Positions 1-11,200 are shown, counted from the first letter of the stretch. The stretch is DNA of 21,375 nt from Pelargonium nanum (GCA_036897485.1 JAYMTF010001778.1:1-21375), one strand, 5' to 3'. Translations and numbers: made by a program. The notes: generated from the letters alone by a model not told the origin.

Positions 1-739
1 ACTCAAGAGCTCTTCCCACTCATGCAGCCCCAGCGCACCAACTGCGCCACACCCAGTGGGTAACATAATGCATCTTTTCTACCACACGGGATTCTGCATT
101 TTCCTTTCACTTTTTCATGTGTCAAATGCTCTTATCAACATTTCCAGAAAAATCAACATTTCGGAAAAATAAACTTCCCGTTGTCAAACGATGATCTTTA
201 TGTACTAGTCTAAGTTCAAGCTGGAATGACTTTCCCTTTCAGTTAATCCATGGTAGATGTGATCGAGGCCATAGGAATCTCAGCGAGATCCTAATCCCCA
301 ATATAATTTGTTGGATTACTTCATTTTCAATGGTGTGCCAATAATTTGGGAGTACCTATTGAAAGTTGAAGTCTTGTTTGCATGTCGGTAAGACAACAAA
401 CGAGTATATTCAAAGAAATTCGTAGCGAAATGGACAATCTACAAGGCCATAGGCTTGTTTCTACACGTAGGAACGGCCTCTACATGATCGTGGATGCGGT
501 TTGCCCTATTTCCTACTTTGTCTCTTATCTTGCTGTGTAGGGGTTCTTATTGAGACTTACAACAATAGACTGCTTCAAATCTATGACACACTGAGGATGA
601 CCTTAGCTGTTACGATCGATAAAATTCTTTTAAATCTTTGCGTGGTGGTAGTCCATGAGTAACTCTCTTGCTGTGACACTTACATTTGGGCCGATTATCT
701 TTAGTGATTACACCACAGAACCTAGGGTTGGGAGGTGAA
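1..739. other. Spacer, probably upstream part of the LINE remnant
   Basis: No open frame of useful length and no domain I can recognise. Because it runs into the LINE-like segment at 740 without a visible boundary, it may be more of the same decayed element, perhaps its reverse-transcriptase region. I see no motif that proves this. Confidence 0.25.
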
Positions 740-1500
740 GGCATGAGGGTAAGTGAGCTGATAAACCCAGAAAACAAATTTTGACTTACGGATAAGGTGA
801 CTCATATCACTTTGATAGAAATGTACAAACAGTCTTGAGTACAACATCCCTCTAGTGGTGAATATGAGAGTAAATGGGTATGGAGTGAATCCGTGGATAA
901 CAATTATATGGTTAAAGGGGATTGCTCTTTTGCAAATATGAGTTCTTCAAGAGCCAATTAGCACAAAATATAGTCGGTCATAGACAAAAACCGATAGTTT
1001 GGAAGAATTTGGGCCCTTATACTATACCTGAATCCATAAATCTCTGTGTGGAAAGGTATTTATAATGTTCTTGCAGTGGAGGAAAACATGTTTAAGCGTT
1101 CGACCCCATCTTTCCTAGGTGCAACCAGAAAAATGAATTCCTAGATCATTATTTGTTTTGGTGTGGAGATGGAGGGTTTGGTTTATTTTGGTGTGTATTA
1201 ATAGAGTCTACCTCTCTTTTAAGATAGGTTAAAGAATAGAAAGTTGGGGAAAAGAAATGCTAAATTGTAGTTAATGCCATAAGGGCTTTGTTTAGTGCTT
1301 ATTTTTTGTTTGGATATGTTGATGCTAGTTAGTAGGAGGGTAATACCCAATGGCTATAGGTTTTCTTCTTTCTTTTTTTTTTTTTTTTTGGTAGGAAGGT
1401 TAGTGTTGAGTTGTGGATCCATCCTTCTCTCTCTAATGTTTTTGTACTAACTTTGTTGTAGGTTATGAATGAGAAGCTCTCTTTATTAAAAAAAAAAAAA
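740..1500 (+). mobile_element. Decayed LINE (non-LTR retrotransposon) remnant, 3' part
   Basis: Broken reading frames on the + strand resemble the stretch after the reverse transcriptase in plant LINEs. Around 740-785 a peptide reads VSELINPENKF, like the LINE pattern 'vseLIdp...W'. Around 847-925 it reads SGEYESKWVWSESVDNNYMVK, like the '..D..vW....G.ysVKs' segment. At 1099-1170 it reads FPRCNQKNEFLDHYLFWC, like the zf-RVT zinc finger, with the first Cys of the CxxC pair replaced by Phe but the H-x4-C end kept. In another frame NMFKRSTPSF sits just before the finger, so a frameshift separates them. A T-rich 3' part and 13 A residues near 1488-1500 follow, as expected for a LINE tail. Stops and frameshifts show it is dead. 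The family is inferred from these motifs only. Confidence 0.5.
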
Positions 1501-2146
1501 TCATCGATGCATTTTTTTATTTAAATCATGAAACAACTAATCTTCAGCCCAAAACAAATTCTACTAATCTGAAAATAAAAAATTCATAATCTTCGGTAAA
1601 GAAAATTAATCAAACAAACAAAATAAATATAACTCCTCGTGTGTGGAAGATACAATACAAATATATAAACTCAAAATCAAAATTTTAAGCCTACGAAAAC
1701 TACATAAAAAACTATAGTTTACAATTTTGAAAAATACAAACTCAATCCTAGATGGTGGAAAGCTAGAGCCGGCGAGACTGCTCGTTGAACCAAGGCTGCC
1801 ATGGTCAAACTCCAAAAATTGTCCATCTCTTCTACAGACAAACCTTACAATGATAGTATGATATTGGAGTTGGGAGAAAGAAATGGGATATTTCCAACAA
1901 TGATATAATGATACTATATCTATTATTATCATATGTTAGGATGGGAAGGCCCATGAAATTGACATATTATAATTTACAAGAGAGAAAAGAGAAGGCACTG
2001 CTAATATATACATAAAAGGAGAGACAATGGGTATAAGTTTTGGCTGATATTCAATAAAAGGTTGAAAATTTATTGATTGGAGAGAGAAGAGAGAGGTGAG
2101 AAGGTGGAGATGTGTTGTTTGTTGGGCTGCCATCCAACACCAAGTA

Positions 2147-2180
2147 CTAGTTTTAGTTTTAGTTTTAGTTCTAGTTCTAT
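2147..2180. repeat. Imperfect (AGTTTT)n simple repeat
   Basis: Several consecutive TAGTTT or TAGTTC units form a short microsatellite-like tract about 1.1 kb upstream of the LOG start codon. Confidence 0.6.
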
Positions 2181-2367
2181 CAGACCAAAAGGAGCTTGTT
2201 TCTTTAGTGTTTTGGATTAAAATTATTGGAGTTTTAAAATCAAATACTCTCATTGTCCCAAAAGAGTAGATGAATTTTTCATGTTAAACTTGAAAACTCC
2301 AACTCAAATGATAAACTTCACATTTTTTCAATGTGTGATATATTAACACTCCATCTTACATGTAAGG

Positions 2368-2405
2368 CACGTGCATGCCGGATACTACAACGGACCCTGC
2401 ACGTG
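2368..2405. promoter_or_regulatory. Pair of palindromic G-boxes (CACGTG)
   Basis: CACGTG occurs at 2368-2373 and again at 2400-2405, both in the context GCACGTGCAT. G-boxes bind plant bZIP and bHLH factors. The pair lies about 0.9 kb upstream of the LOG start codon, and the 468-bp MITE now sits between it and the gene. Its role is inference. The similar flanks may instead mean that both belong to a repeat. Confidence 0.3.
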
Positions 2406-2682
2406 CATCAAGAAAGAAGACAACAAAGACGGGTCAATAGATCAAACCAAACTAGTTTTAATATCATGTTAAACTTGATCCAAACCAAACCTTAAGTTGA
2501 TTGTGGAGGGTCCAACGTGTATATCAAGTGGTGACAGGTGACAAACTTCACATTATTTCAATATGGTATGCGTTAACATTTCATTCATATACTCTCACAT
2601 GCATTTGATGTAACAAACTTATGGTAGAGATATATTAGTAACTCATGCAAAAAAAGAGATGATACTCGACAAATATATTAAA

Positions 2683-3150
2683 GGGATAATTACAGATGAC
2701 ACCCTGTTTTGGCGTCACAAAACACATGGCTACAAAAAAAATTCATAACAGATCTCACTACAAAAAAAAAAAATCATAACAAATCACTACCCTACGTTAT
2801 CATTTTTAACAGATGTGTCTCCTATAATGTGTTGGTCACAGACATATTAGTGAACTGTTACATGAAGTGAGAGATAAACCGTATGAGATAGAACATGATT
2901 TTTTTATTGATTTTGTGAACATGTCTTGGTTTTAATTTGATCTCCAAGAAGCTTACATTCCTCATTGAGCATGCTACAATTTCATTAATGTCATATGTGA
3001 CCATAACGTAATGAGATAGACATGTTAAATTTGTTGAAAATAACTTTTGACACAAAATGATAACAGAGGGTAGTGATCTGTTATGAAATATATTTTCTTG
3101 TAGCTATCTATTTTGGGACGCCAAAACAAGGTGTCATCTGTAATTATCCC
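2683..3150. mobile_element. MITE with long terminal inverted repeats, Mutator-like
   Basis: The left end begins GGGATAATTACAGATGACAC and the right end is its reverse complement (GTGTCATCTGTAATTATCCC at 3131-3150). The inverted similarity extends about 110 bp inward, including ATAACAGATC and CACTACCCT blocks. The nine bases before the element (tatattaaa) and after it (tatattata) agree at 8 of 9 positions, consistent with the 9-bp target duplication of Mutator-type elements. It contains no transposase and is non-autonomous. It ends 154 bp before the LOG start codon, directly beside a TATA-like box. An open frame beginning at 3113 starts inside the element and is not its gene. Confidence 0.8.
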
Positions 3151-3155
3151 TATAT

Positions 3156-3163
3156 TATATAAA
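3156..3163 (+). promoter_or_regulatory. TATA-like box of LOG
   Basis: TATATAAA lies about 140 bp upstream of the LOG start codon, a plausible distance for a plant promoter with a leader of roughly 110 bases. It overlaps the right-hand copy of the MITE target duplication, so the insertion took place at the edge of this box. No transcription start can be fixed from sequence alone. Confidence 0.4.
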
Positions 3164-3304
3164 CAAGACAGACATTTTAAAACGAACGGAATGTTATTTA
3201 TATTCAGTGTCTGGTTCCATGGAAACACAATCTTAGTAATATCTCCTCCACTTTCCTCTCTACTTGTCCCACTTTTTTCTCTTTTCACAAATCATCTTGA
3301 GAGA

Positions 3305-5198
3305 ATGAAAGACAAACAAACCTTATCAGTTGATGAAAGCAAAGAAGGTGATTCAGCTGAACAAGGAACAGGCAGTAGTAGTGAAAACAAAGGAAGAAGG
3401 TTCAAAACAGTATGTGTCTTCTGTGGCAGCAAAGCTGGGTACAAGTCATCTTTTAGGGATGCTGCTCTTGAGCTTGGTAAATTGCTGGTAAGACTATATA
3501 ACTCATCTACAACTACTTAGCTATCTATGTGTATGTATATGTATATATTTTCTTACTTGTACTTTAGTTTAGGAGATTTTCTCATGAAACTAAATATTGG
3601 AATGGTTATATGTATATATGCAGGTGGAGAGGAAGATTGATTTGGTTTATGGTGGAGGAAGCATAGGCCTAATGGGTTTGGTTTCACAAGCTGTGTTTGA
3701 TGGAGGTCGCCATGTCCTAGGGTATGTATATATTTTCAGCATTTATCAAAGCAAATCATATAGTTAAGTTAACTCCTAGCTACTCTAGACAGCAAATGTT
3801 ACTCTTAACATGAATTTATTGTGTTTTTTAAAGTGATCCCGAAGGCCCTGTTGCCTCATGAGGTACGTACTCTATAAAAACATTTTGACAAGTTTAATAA
3901 AAGTAAGATGAAGATCAAACTGAAACCCCAAGTTGCAGATATCAGGAAAGCCCATAGGAGAAGTGAAAACAGTTAAAGACATGCACCAAAGGAAATCAGA
4001 AATGTCTCGACATGCTGATGCATTCATTGCACTTCCTGGTACATATATGCATAAAGCTTGTGTGTTTTTTGGCAATTACAAATAACATCCATAGATAAGG
4101 GTTAAATGGTTTTGCCTACTCTGGACTGACACGTTTTTCTTTTACCTCCTAATTAGGGTATTGTCTTGTTTGAGCCCTTGTAAACCACTTTTGTATTAAT
4201 TAAACACACTCAACCGGTGGTTTTCAAGTGTCACGTCAGCATTTGTTGGCACATCGTCGCCACGTCAGATACAGATTCCACGTGTGCATGCCACGTTATT
4301 ATATTGTTTCATTTTTTTTCATCATTCACAACTAAAACGGCACCGTTTTGGTTGTCTGTGATGTAAGAAAATAATGAAACACAACGTTTCGTTTGATGTG
4401 ACATGCACATGTGATGACACGTCAACAAATGCTGAAGTGGCACCTAAAAACCGGCTACAAGCAGTTGAGTCAGTTTAATTGATAAAAAATGGTTTACAAG
4501 GGTTCAAACAAGAAAATACCCTAATTAGGAGCTAGACCAAAAAACCGTGTCAGTTTAGGGAGACAAAACCATTTAACCCATAAATATATATGTGCAGTGT
4601 GCTAACTCAAATTTTGAAACTTAAAGGTGGCTATGGAACCATGGAAGAACTTTTAGAAACGATAACTTGGTCTCAGCTTGGCATTCATGAAAAACCGGTA
4701 CGATCCCAACTTATTTTATACTGAATATCATATATTAAAAATGAGAGAATTTTAATAATGGATATATATTATGGCTACCTGAGACAGGTGGGATTGTTGA
4801 ATGTAGAAGGGTACTACAACAGCTTGCTTGCTTTATTAGACAAAGGAGTGGAAGAAGGGTTCATAGAAGCTTCTGCAAGGCATATTCTTGTTTCAGCAAA
4901 TACAGCTGAAGAACTCATCAACAAAATGGAGGTATGTTTTGTATGTACATACAAATACAAATGCAAGGAAATGTTTTCTTTTTTAGGCTAATTAAAAAGG
5001 AAAGAAACCATTGATTTTCTTAACTATAGAAATGTTATTATGCATATTGCATATATAGTTTGTATTTGTAAGGTAACATTGGAGGATGTGAAGTTCCAAA
5101 GGAATGATATAGTTATTGTTTTTGGTTGTATATTGCAGGAATATGCAGCAGTTCATGACAGAGTTGCACCCAGACAAAGTTGGGAAGTGGACCAATAA
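3305..5198 (+). CDS. LOG: LOG-type cytokinin riboside 5'-monophosphate phosphoribohydrolase, with an apparent 2-nt frame break
   Basis: LONELY GUY enzymes release active cytokinin bases directly from their nucleotides in one step. Exons: 3305-3487, 3624-3721, 3834-3862, 3939-4038, 4627-4697, 4788-4931, 5139-5198. The conceptual protein is about 228 aa, the usual family length. It has a variable N-terminus, then [12 protein letters not shown], the [11 protein letters not shown] glycine loop near residues 69-79, HQRKSEM, and the signature PGGYGTMEE at about 137-145. All introns are GT-AG. The start at 3305 is chosen because upstream in-frame sequence belongs to the MITE. Oddity: exon 2 ends with GG of a split codon, and exon 3 should supply one base before GTG ATC CCG, but the only nearby acceptor (AAAG at 3830-3833) leaves TGATCCC, two bases short. 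Read as spliced, the frame ends in TGA at 3859-3861 after about 102 residues. Either this copy is a fresh pseudogene, or it splices unusually, or the sequence has an error. Confidence 0.85.
4099..4579. mobile_element. MITE with long terminal inverted repeats in LOG intron 4
   Basis: The element starts GGGTTAAATGGTTTTG and ends with the matching inverse CAAAACCATTTAACCC. The inverted match runs about 150 bp inward, with shared blocks CTCCTAATTAGGGTATT, CTTGTAAACCA and GTCAGCATTTGTTG-like stretches. The core has a palindrome around 4336-4351 (aaaacggcaccgtttt). No coding capacity. A target duplication is not clear: the flanks catagataa and ataaatata match only partly. It makes up most of the 588-bp intron 4, which otherwise would be about 110 bp, similar to the other introns of this gene. 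Confidence 0.8.
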
Positions 5199-6915
5199 GC
5201 TAACTCCACTCCACCATATATATGCTTGCATCTCAATAGTTTTCTGTGTATAACGTAATAAGTATGTGCCTATGCCTATTATATTCTCTCTATCTCTCTC
5301 TTAAATGGGAATGGTTTCATTGCAGTTTCTTTCCTCTAAGAATTGACTTGATTTGTTATTAAGAGTTTTGACATAATTATTGTTTGATTCAGTTCAGTAC
5401 ATGCAGCTAAGTTAGGTTGGACCTTTTGTTCATCTGTATGTTATTTGTCCCCTTGCTTTTATTTTTTTGTTGTGGGCCAAATTGTATACTAGATTCTGGA
5501 TTGGATTGGACCCATAGTTGAGTTGAGTGTTAACAGAGGGTGGCTGTGTCTGTGGGACTGGGGTCCTACTAGACTGCATAATTGACACTTTTGTTTCTTA
5601 GTGTAGTGGCCATTTATAAGTTACTTTGTCCTAAATACTATTGGCTATTGCATATCATCTCCATACTTGACATGTGAAGTAGATGTGAATACTTCACCAC
5701 CAAAATTCTTTATTTTAACCTTTAATATTTTAGGAAATCATTCTTGCTTCCTACGCTACCCTATGTAATTACACTATATTTTATAGTTGTCAGCTTGGGT
5801 TTTAGCTCAAATCATAGGTAACCTCGTATTTTTAAGAGACAAATCAGGTAATAGTAAGTCATAGTCAGGTATTGAAGATGATTACTGATCTCTCCCCTCA
5901 GTGTAAACGGAGGCCTAATGGAGACATCAAATGTCGCACTAAATTCTCATAACAGTTGAAACAAAACTACATAACAGTAGCCCTCGCTTAAATGTCTTAA
6001 ACTGACATATTATGTATGCAAGGTGGAATCCGAGCCTAAAGCTCCAACAACTACAAGTGGACTGTGCATAACACAGAACCTCCGCACTGTTTCTGACAGT
6101 AAGACTATAAGTGAACATTAATCTAGCAGGCCTTGAAGCCACTAAGAATGTGCAACTTTGGAAAGGGGTGTCAAAAGGTGCATAATGGACTAAACCAACT
6201 ACTGTTTGAGGAGATGAGGTTCAATAATATTACAAGATATGATGCATAATCTGCCACTGGCTGAAAGCGCCTCATTCAATGAACTGAAGAAAAAGAAGAC
6301 GCACCTGGAAGAGTTAGCTCTAGAGCACATGATTGGCTGGACAATTGCAGAACTCCATCAAGCTACACAGCAAGATAATAAACAAGATGGATTACCCTGA
6401 CCTGTTTTAATTGTAAGTCATAATAAGCCATGGTGCTGAGAATACTAACCTTTTGTTTGTTGTTCTTGAAAGTTGACAGTTGACATCTATATTCAAAAAG
6501 CTTGGGTCAAGTAGGTTGCCGCAGATGAACTGAGCCACATAAGTTAGAAAATAAGAGGAAACATTCCTAGAACAAAAATTATGTTAGTTTTGCACTTGTC
6601 GTTCACTTTCTACTAAAGACATATAGTACAATATCTTGAATGCTCTGATATCAAATAAATGTATGTTAACAAGTCATGAAACAAAAGCAGAATATTGTCT
6701 AATGAGGTTTCTCTTGGATTGTTTAATTCATGCTGTGCTGTTAGGTACAAAACCTAAGCCTTGAAGAGACGTTTAAAAGGAAAATAGATCACACAATAAT
6801 ATCTTCTTTCCATGGCGACTCTACCTAATTCATGGTTAACCATAACAATCTTTTATGATACATGTAGGGATAAACAAAAACCTAGACATTAAACAACTAG
6901 TAAACATGTGAATTG
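5199..6915. other. Intergenic spacer between the LOG and ARP7 3' ends
   Basis: The two genes converge here. The first few hundred bases probably hold the LOG 3' untranslated region and the last few hundred that of ARP7. I see no open frame with recognisable protein similarity; the minus-strand frame at 5939-6142 (67 codons) has no known motif. The stretch 6000-6420 is less AT-rich than its surroundings, and a non-coding transcript or an untranslated exon cannot be excluded. Confidence 0.4.
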
Positions 6916-8170
6916 TCAGAAGCATTTCCGGTGAACAATAGAAGGTCCAGTTTCATCATAGTCCGCCTTGGTTATGTGCTGATTTTGTGGGAACACAACT
7001 TTGGCAAGTATGGCACCACCTACCCAAGCTGAAAACATATTCAAATTCTCTGGCATATATTCTGGCGCCTGTAAAATATATATAAAAAGATTATAAAATT
7101 AGTAAGCTGTCAGTACATATGTAATCATATTCAAGCTCCATGCACAACTTTCAGACCCTGGTTATAAAAAGGTGTCAATTTAAACTGCATAACCTTATAT
7201 TATTAATAAACAATACCAATTCACTTCGTTAATTAATGAAACCTATTTAGAGGGTAATAGATGACGAATGATGGGGTCATCAATCAGAGACCACCTTAAG
7301 ATAATACAAGTCATTCATACATCATGTGCATGTGCAGACAATCACAAGCTTAGTTGCCTAAGTACTACTCGTGTCCCAAATGAGTGTCCACTTCCCTCTT
7401 CTTCTTCTTCTATTCTTTTTTTTTTTTTTTTGCATAACTCAAGGACAATTTTCATAGTGCTTAACTTTTCCTCATGTGCCATCACATGGATTGTTGTAAC
7501 AAGCTCAAGTAGTTCTAACTAACTTGTCTTAGGGATATTAATGGGAATTCATGCATAACTGCGTAAAAATAGAAGTGTACACTCATTTTGGGACGAAGTG
7601 AGTAATTACTTTCTAATCAGAACAAAGTACATAGATATTTTACAGGACTTCAGGAAAAACTCAACAAAGTAAAGTTAACGTTTCATTGATAAGATATCTC
7701 ACCTTTACCAGTGAAGGACGAATTGCAGATGAGCAAAGATTAGCCTCCATCTGGAATCTATCATCAAAACCTGCATTAGGGTACAAAACAATTGTCAACA
7801 ACTCCAGGGCAACAGTTAATCCAGATAAAGAACACAATAAGCAAACAAATGCCAACTAGGGGATTCATCTCATCAGATATGGCAAAATCCAAGTCTATAT
7901 TATTTGTTTGGGTTATATACGGTAAGGGTGTCTTTGGGCCATATTTGAGGGCACCTCAAGACTACTTTCTTATCGGGATCTTAAGGTTGCATCCCCACAT
8001 CACCCTAGTGCATTCAAAGAAAAATTCCTTAGGTGTTGGCCCCAAGATTTGAACCAAGGTGGTCAAGGAGGGAGCATTACCTCGACCACCAGGCCAACCC
8101 CTTGGTGTTCCAAGTCTATTAATAAGTCTTTTAAGGGACATCACTTTCCTTATAGTTGAATTTATGCTAC

Positions 8171-8201
<31 letters not shown>

Positions 8202-11200
8202 GCTGCATATGGTTATGCATGTATGTCAAGCCAGATACAATTTCCCTTCTTTTCATTGTTTGTTACAATGAAAATAATTTAACACTCAATAGTCTGGACT
8301 TATAGTTTTAAATTATTCAATCGTTAACTAACATATATACGTGATTAAACTCTTGTATGAGGATCAAAATATATAAACCTCACCAGGCATAGAAACAGTC
8401 CCACCACAAAGTACAGTATTCTCTAGGAGCTGCCGCTGATTCTCAGAGGACACTGCTGAAATAGTACGGACAAGCTGCTCAACAATTCCATGTGCCTCTA
8501 AACCCAATATGGATGGCTGAAATAAAGCCTCGCCAACAGTATATCTTTCTTTTCCAATTGATATCTCCTTTAATAGTTATTGAGAATTGTTACAATAAGC
8601 CACAAAACGATTGTAACAGGGCAAAAGGTACATTAAATTGAACTACTGTGTGAATATGGGCAGAATATTCAGTAAATCGATATGCATATACAAAAATGCT
8701 CTCTCATGATGCAAAATTCTTGGACAAAACCATTAAATAAACATTTAGATTAATAGATTATATCCAACATATCATAGACAAGTTAATAAATACTTTATAA
8801 AAACAAGTTGGGAACAAAAAATGGGAATACCATCCGTTCTAGTGTAAATAGTCATTATTTGATCTTTGACCACTTTGATAATTGATTAAACACAGCTTCT
8901 AAAAATTTCCATGCTAAAGGAGTACTCCCTCCTTTTGATATGATGTTATATCTAGCTGGTAAAGTTAGTTCTCAGACCAAATAGTTTGTATGGAGTCTTA
9001 TACTATTTCTCATCCTTTAAACCCTACTTAGATAACCCCAAGTCCCAACATTTACATCCATTAAAGACTCAAACTACACAACTCAGCCCCAGAAAGTCCT
9101 TTGAAATATGAATCTTCTTTTCTTATATCATCCTCAAATCTATTTGGTAACCTTTACCAGCCTAAAAATGTCAATAACCAGCAGCATATTTGTCCTACGT
9201 CAATAACTCAAGAATGGCAGGCTAATAGACTGGTACTGTGCAGTTAAAGGATTATGGAAGACTAATCAAGTAATAGATGTCTAAGCAATATTATAGAATT
9301 TCAAGGCTCAGCTCCCATCGTAAATAGCATTTAGTAAAACATTAATTTGAGAGAGAGAGAGGAACTATATGCATACAGAAACAGTTAAAGGAACAGTGTG
9401 CATCATTTAGAGGTCAAATACTGAATAGAACTAAATCACTGAAAACAGATAAATAAATAAAGGTACCTACAGTACAAATATTCAACAGACTCGGTCACAA
9501 TAGTTGAATGCATCGTAATAATTTTGTGAAGGAGCATCATTATTCGCCATTATAAAGTATAAATAAATATAATAGTATATCGTTTGAAGTGGATTCTGGG
9601 GTTCTCAAACAAACAATAGAGACTGTAAAATTTGTTGAATAAACCAACATTTCAATGATTCAGATAAGTAAATAGATAAACATACAAGAACTACATACAG
9701 TACAAGAATTTAAAAAATTAGATTGCGACACAACTGTTGTATGCATTGTTATAGTTTTGTGAAGGCACGTCATCCTTCTTGGATTAGAGTATTTTGTTTA
9801 AAGTGGATTCAGGTCTTTTCCAACTAATAAAAATTTAATCGTCATTTTGAGTAAAATTAAAACCAATGATGCATATCAAACCTTTCCATCAGGAAGGATG
9901 TACTTTTCTACTGAGCATGTTTGTTGAGTCACTCCATACGCACGTTCAGTTGCACTGCAACACGCGTATCTCTCTTTCAACATCTCAGCATCAGAGATGC
10001 TGAGATTCACATGCGGATTGGATTTAGCAAGTTCCTGAGCAAATAACTTGGTCAAATCAACACCTCCAACTTCAAATCTCCTCGAGGCAATGTGTTGCAC
10101 TGCACCTTCAATCACTGGAGCAATATCTAATACATAACAATAGAAACCCCATTAAATATTTTAGTGTCATATCCACCAGCTGGATAGCATATATATAGGC
10201 TACAAATACAAATAGCAGGCAAGAAACCCTCCACATTAAATATAGCAGAAATCCACCATAGTAAGAGTTGTGATATCTTAAACACTACAAAACACAATAT
10301 CCTTCAAGAATATAAGTTTGCAACCCGAGGACAAAAATTTAATGACACGGACAGCATTAAATGGTGCATACGTGCCCAAGGAAAAGTGAGCTTGGAGGCA
10401 CATCCTCTTCTTTGGAAGCTCAAGGCTGATGATGATAATCAAAACATCTACTACTATATGCCTAGAGGGCTATACATTCAGATAACTCATTCAAAAAGTA
10501 TGTAAATTGATGTTTCAGTCCTCTAGTATAATTCATATTCATGACTATGGGTTCTTCGTAAGGATATATAATAACATTAAGCAACAAGCAAGTTAATTAT
10601 CGGAACTAAGTTCACAATGAGCTCACTAATTCAATGCAAGAGAAGATAGTGTAAGACTTAATTGTGATATAATTTGTTGAACAACAAAAGAAAGTCTGAA
10701 GCACACTTTAATAGCTCAGACCATTAAAATGTAAGAGAAAAATAAAAGATATAAATCTCATGGATAGCTGGCAATCATCTAATAACAACTACAGTCGAAA
10801 TATCACAAGCATAAGTTCCTTTCTATCATATATCCATACCTATCTTCCCATGCCCTATATCAACAGTACATCCCGAGATACGCCCTACTGCATATAGTGA
10901 CAGTACTGCTTGCTCTGATGCGTAGAATCCAGAGATGTTAAACATCTCAAACAGCAGTTGTACCAGCTGTTCTCTAACGGCCTGACAGAAACAAGTTTTA
11001 ATTTATCTCAACAAAAGAATTTGAAATATTCATATAGAATCCATAAAAACCTGAGCTGAAAAGTTGGGGATGATATGGACAGCAAAACATATATTTAAAA
11101 TAGAAGAAAATGTGGAATGGAAAAAAAAAATGATGTGCTGACAACCTTGGGGGTAGAAAGTGGTTCCGTAAACAATATTTGCCCTTCATTTCCAAGTTCC

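Larger units (their letters stand above)
1501..2682. other. AT-rich intergenic spacer
   Basis: No convincing gene. Short minus-strand open frames at 1606-1932 and 1936-2253 have low-complexity translations without recognisable domains. A more GC-rich patch at about 1745-1850 looks coding-like on the minus strand but is only about 35 codons long and matches nothing I know. Related phrases recur at 2279 and 2465 (atgttaaacttga) and at about 2313 and 2543 (aaacttcacatt), suggesting an old direct repeat or repeat remnants. Confidence 0.4.

Noticed and set aside
1606-2253. Minus-strand frames of 105-108 codons
   Set aside because: Composition is low-complexity and AT-driven, there are no domains, and no promoter or splice context supports a gene.
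3113-3304. In-frame upstream extension of LOG exon 1 with an earlier ATG at 3113
   Set aside because: The ATG at 3113 lies inside the right arm of the MITE, and the extension has no family similarity. The ATG at 3305 gives the normal LOG length.
8059-8271. Open frame with an (RE)n run
   Set aside because: It is the SINE head plus the GA microsatellite read as protein, within ARP7 intron 5.
8822-8940. Possible further Stowaway copies (taccatccgttctagtg; tactccctcc)
   Set aside because: Each looks like one terminus, but no matching inverted partner at a sensible distance could be found.
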